Part shown: in pieces, positions 28,448 through 28,624 of the stretch
How the letters are laid out: each line of letters begins with the position of its first letter
Numbering within the stretch: the first letter of the stretch is position 1
Program-made: the position numbers and the translations under genes
Source of the DNA: Hirudo medicinalis
Lineage: Eukaryota > Annelida > Clitellata > Hirudinida > Hirudinidae
NCBI GenBank assembly: GCA_011800805.1
Contig: MPNW01000124.1
Span: 230,538-259,161, forward strand
Direction of reading: 5' to 3'
DNA length: 28,624 nucleotides
Notes under the pieces: generated by a model
The model's database searches: none
Seen by the model: the letters and a program-made list of their open reading frames with translations, nothing else
What the model was told of the DNA's origin: nothing

Positions 28448-28624
<177 letters not shown>

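Overview
This is an intron-rich, AT-rich animal nuclear sequence, not a prokaryotic one. Four conserved metazoan protein-coding genes can be assembled exon by exon. All splice sites are GT-AG except one intron that fits the U12 AT-AC type. Intergenic and intronic DNA is loaded with trinucleotide microsatellites, one decayed non-LTR retrotransposon and one probable tRNA-derived SINE. Small exons, short introns and single members of gene families that are multicopy in vertebrates suggest an invertebrate, perhaps a lophotrochozoan such as an annelid or mollusc. The species is inference only.

Layout: (1) 193-2519, minus strand: complete 11-exon WIPI1/2 (Atg18-type) beta-propeller gene, about 407 aa, with the phosphoinositide-binding FRRG motif. 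(2) 2520-4063: intergenic, holding a frameshifted coiled-coil coding remnant on the minus strand. (3) 4064-11572, plus strand: complete 17-exon GCN5/PCAF (KAT2) histone acetyltransferase, about 785 aa, with PCAF-N, acetyltransferase and bromodomain. It is divergently arranged with the WIPI gene. (4) 12889-17974, plus strand: complete 8-exon cyclin Y (CCNY), about 360 aa, with an N-terminal MGNCC acylation motif. (5) 18974-28295, minus strand: 3' half (12 recognisable exons) of a voltage-gated calcium channel alpha2-delta subunit gene. It ends in a hydrophobic GPI-type tail; the 5' half lies beyond the right edge.

The four genes have unrelated cellular roles (autophagy, chromatin acetylation, CDK14/16-type kinase activation, calcium channel trafficking), so this is ordinary neighbouring gene content rather than a functional cluster. 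The most interesting material is in the alpha2-delta gene: a perfect U12-type ATATCCTTT donor paired with an AC acceptor, an apparent one-base frameshift in an otherwise clear exon, repeat-derived insertions in its coding sequence, and intronic insertions of a deleted retrotransposon and a SINE. Most long open frames elsewhere in the window are translations of microsatellites. I found no CRISPR array, operon, rRNA or intact tRNA. I did not find a convincing wholly novel system.
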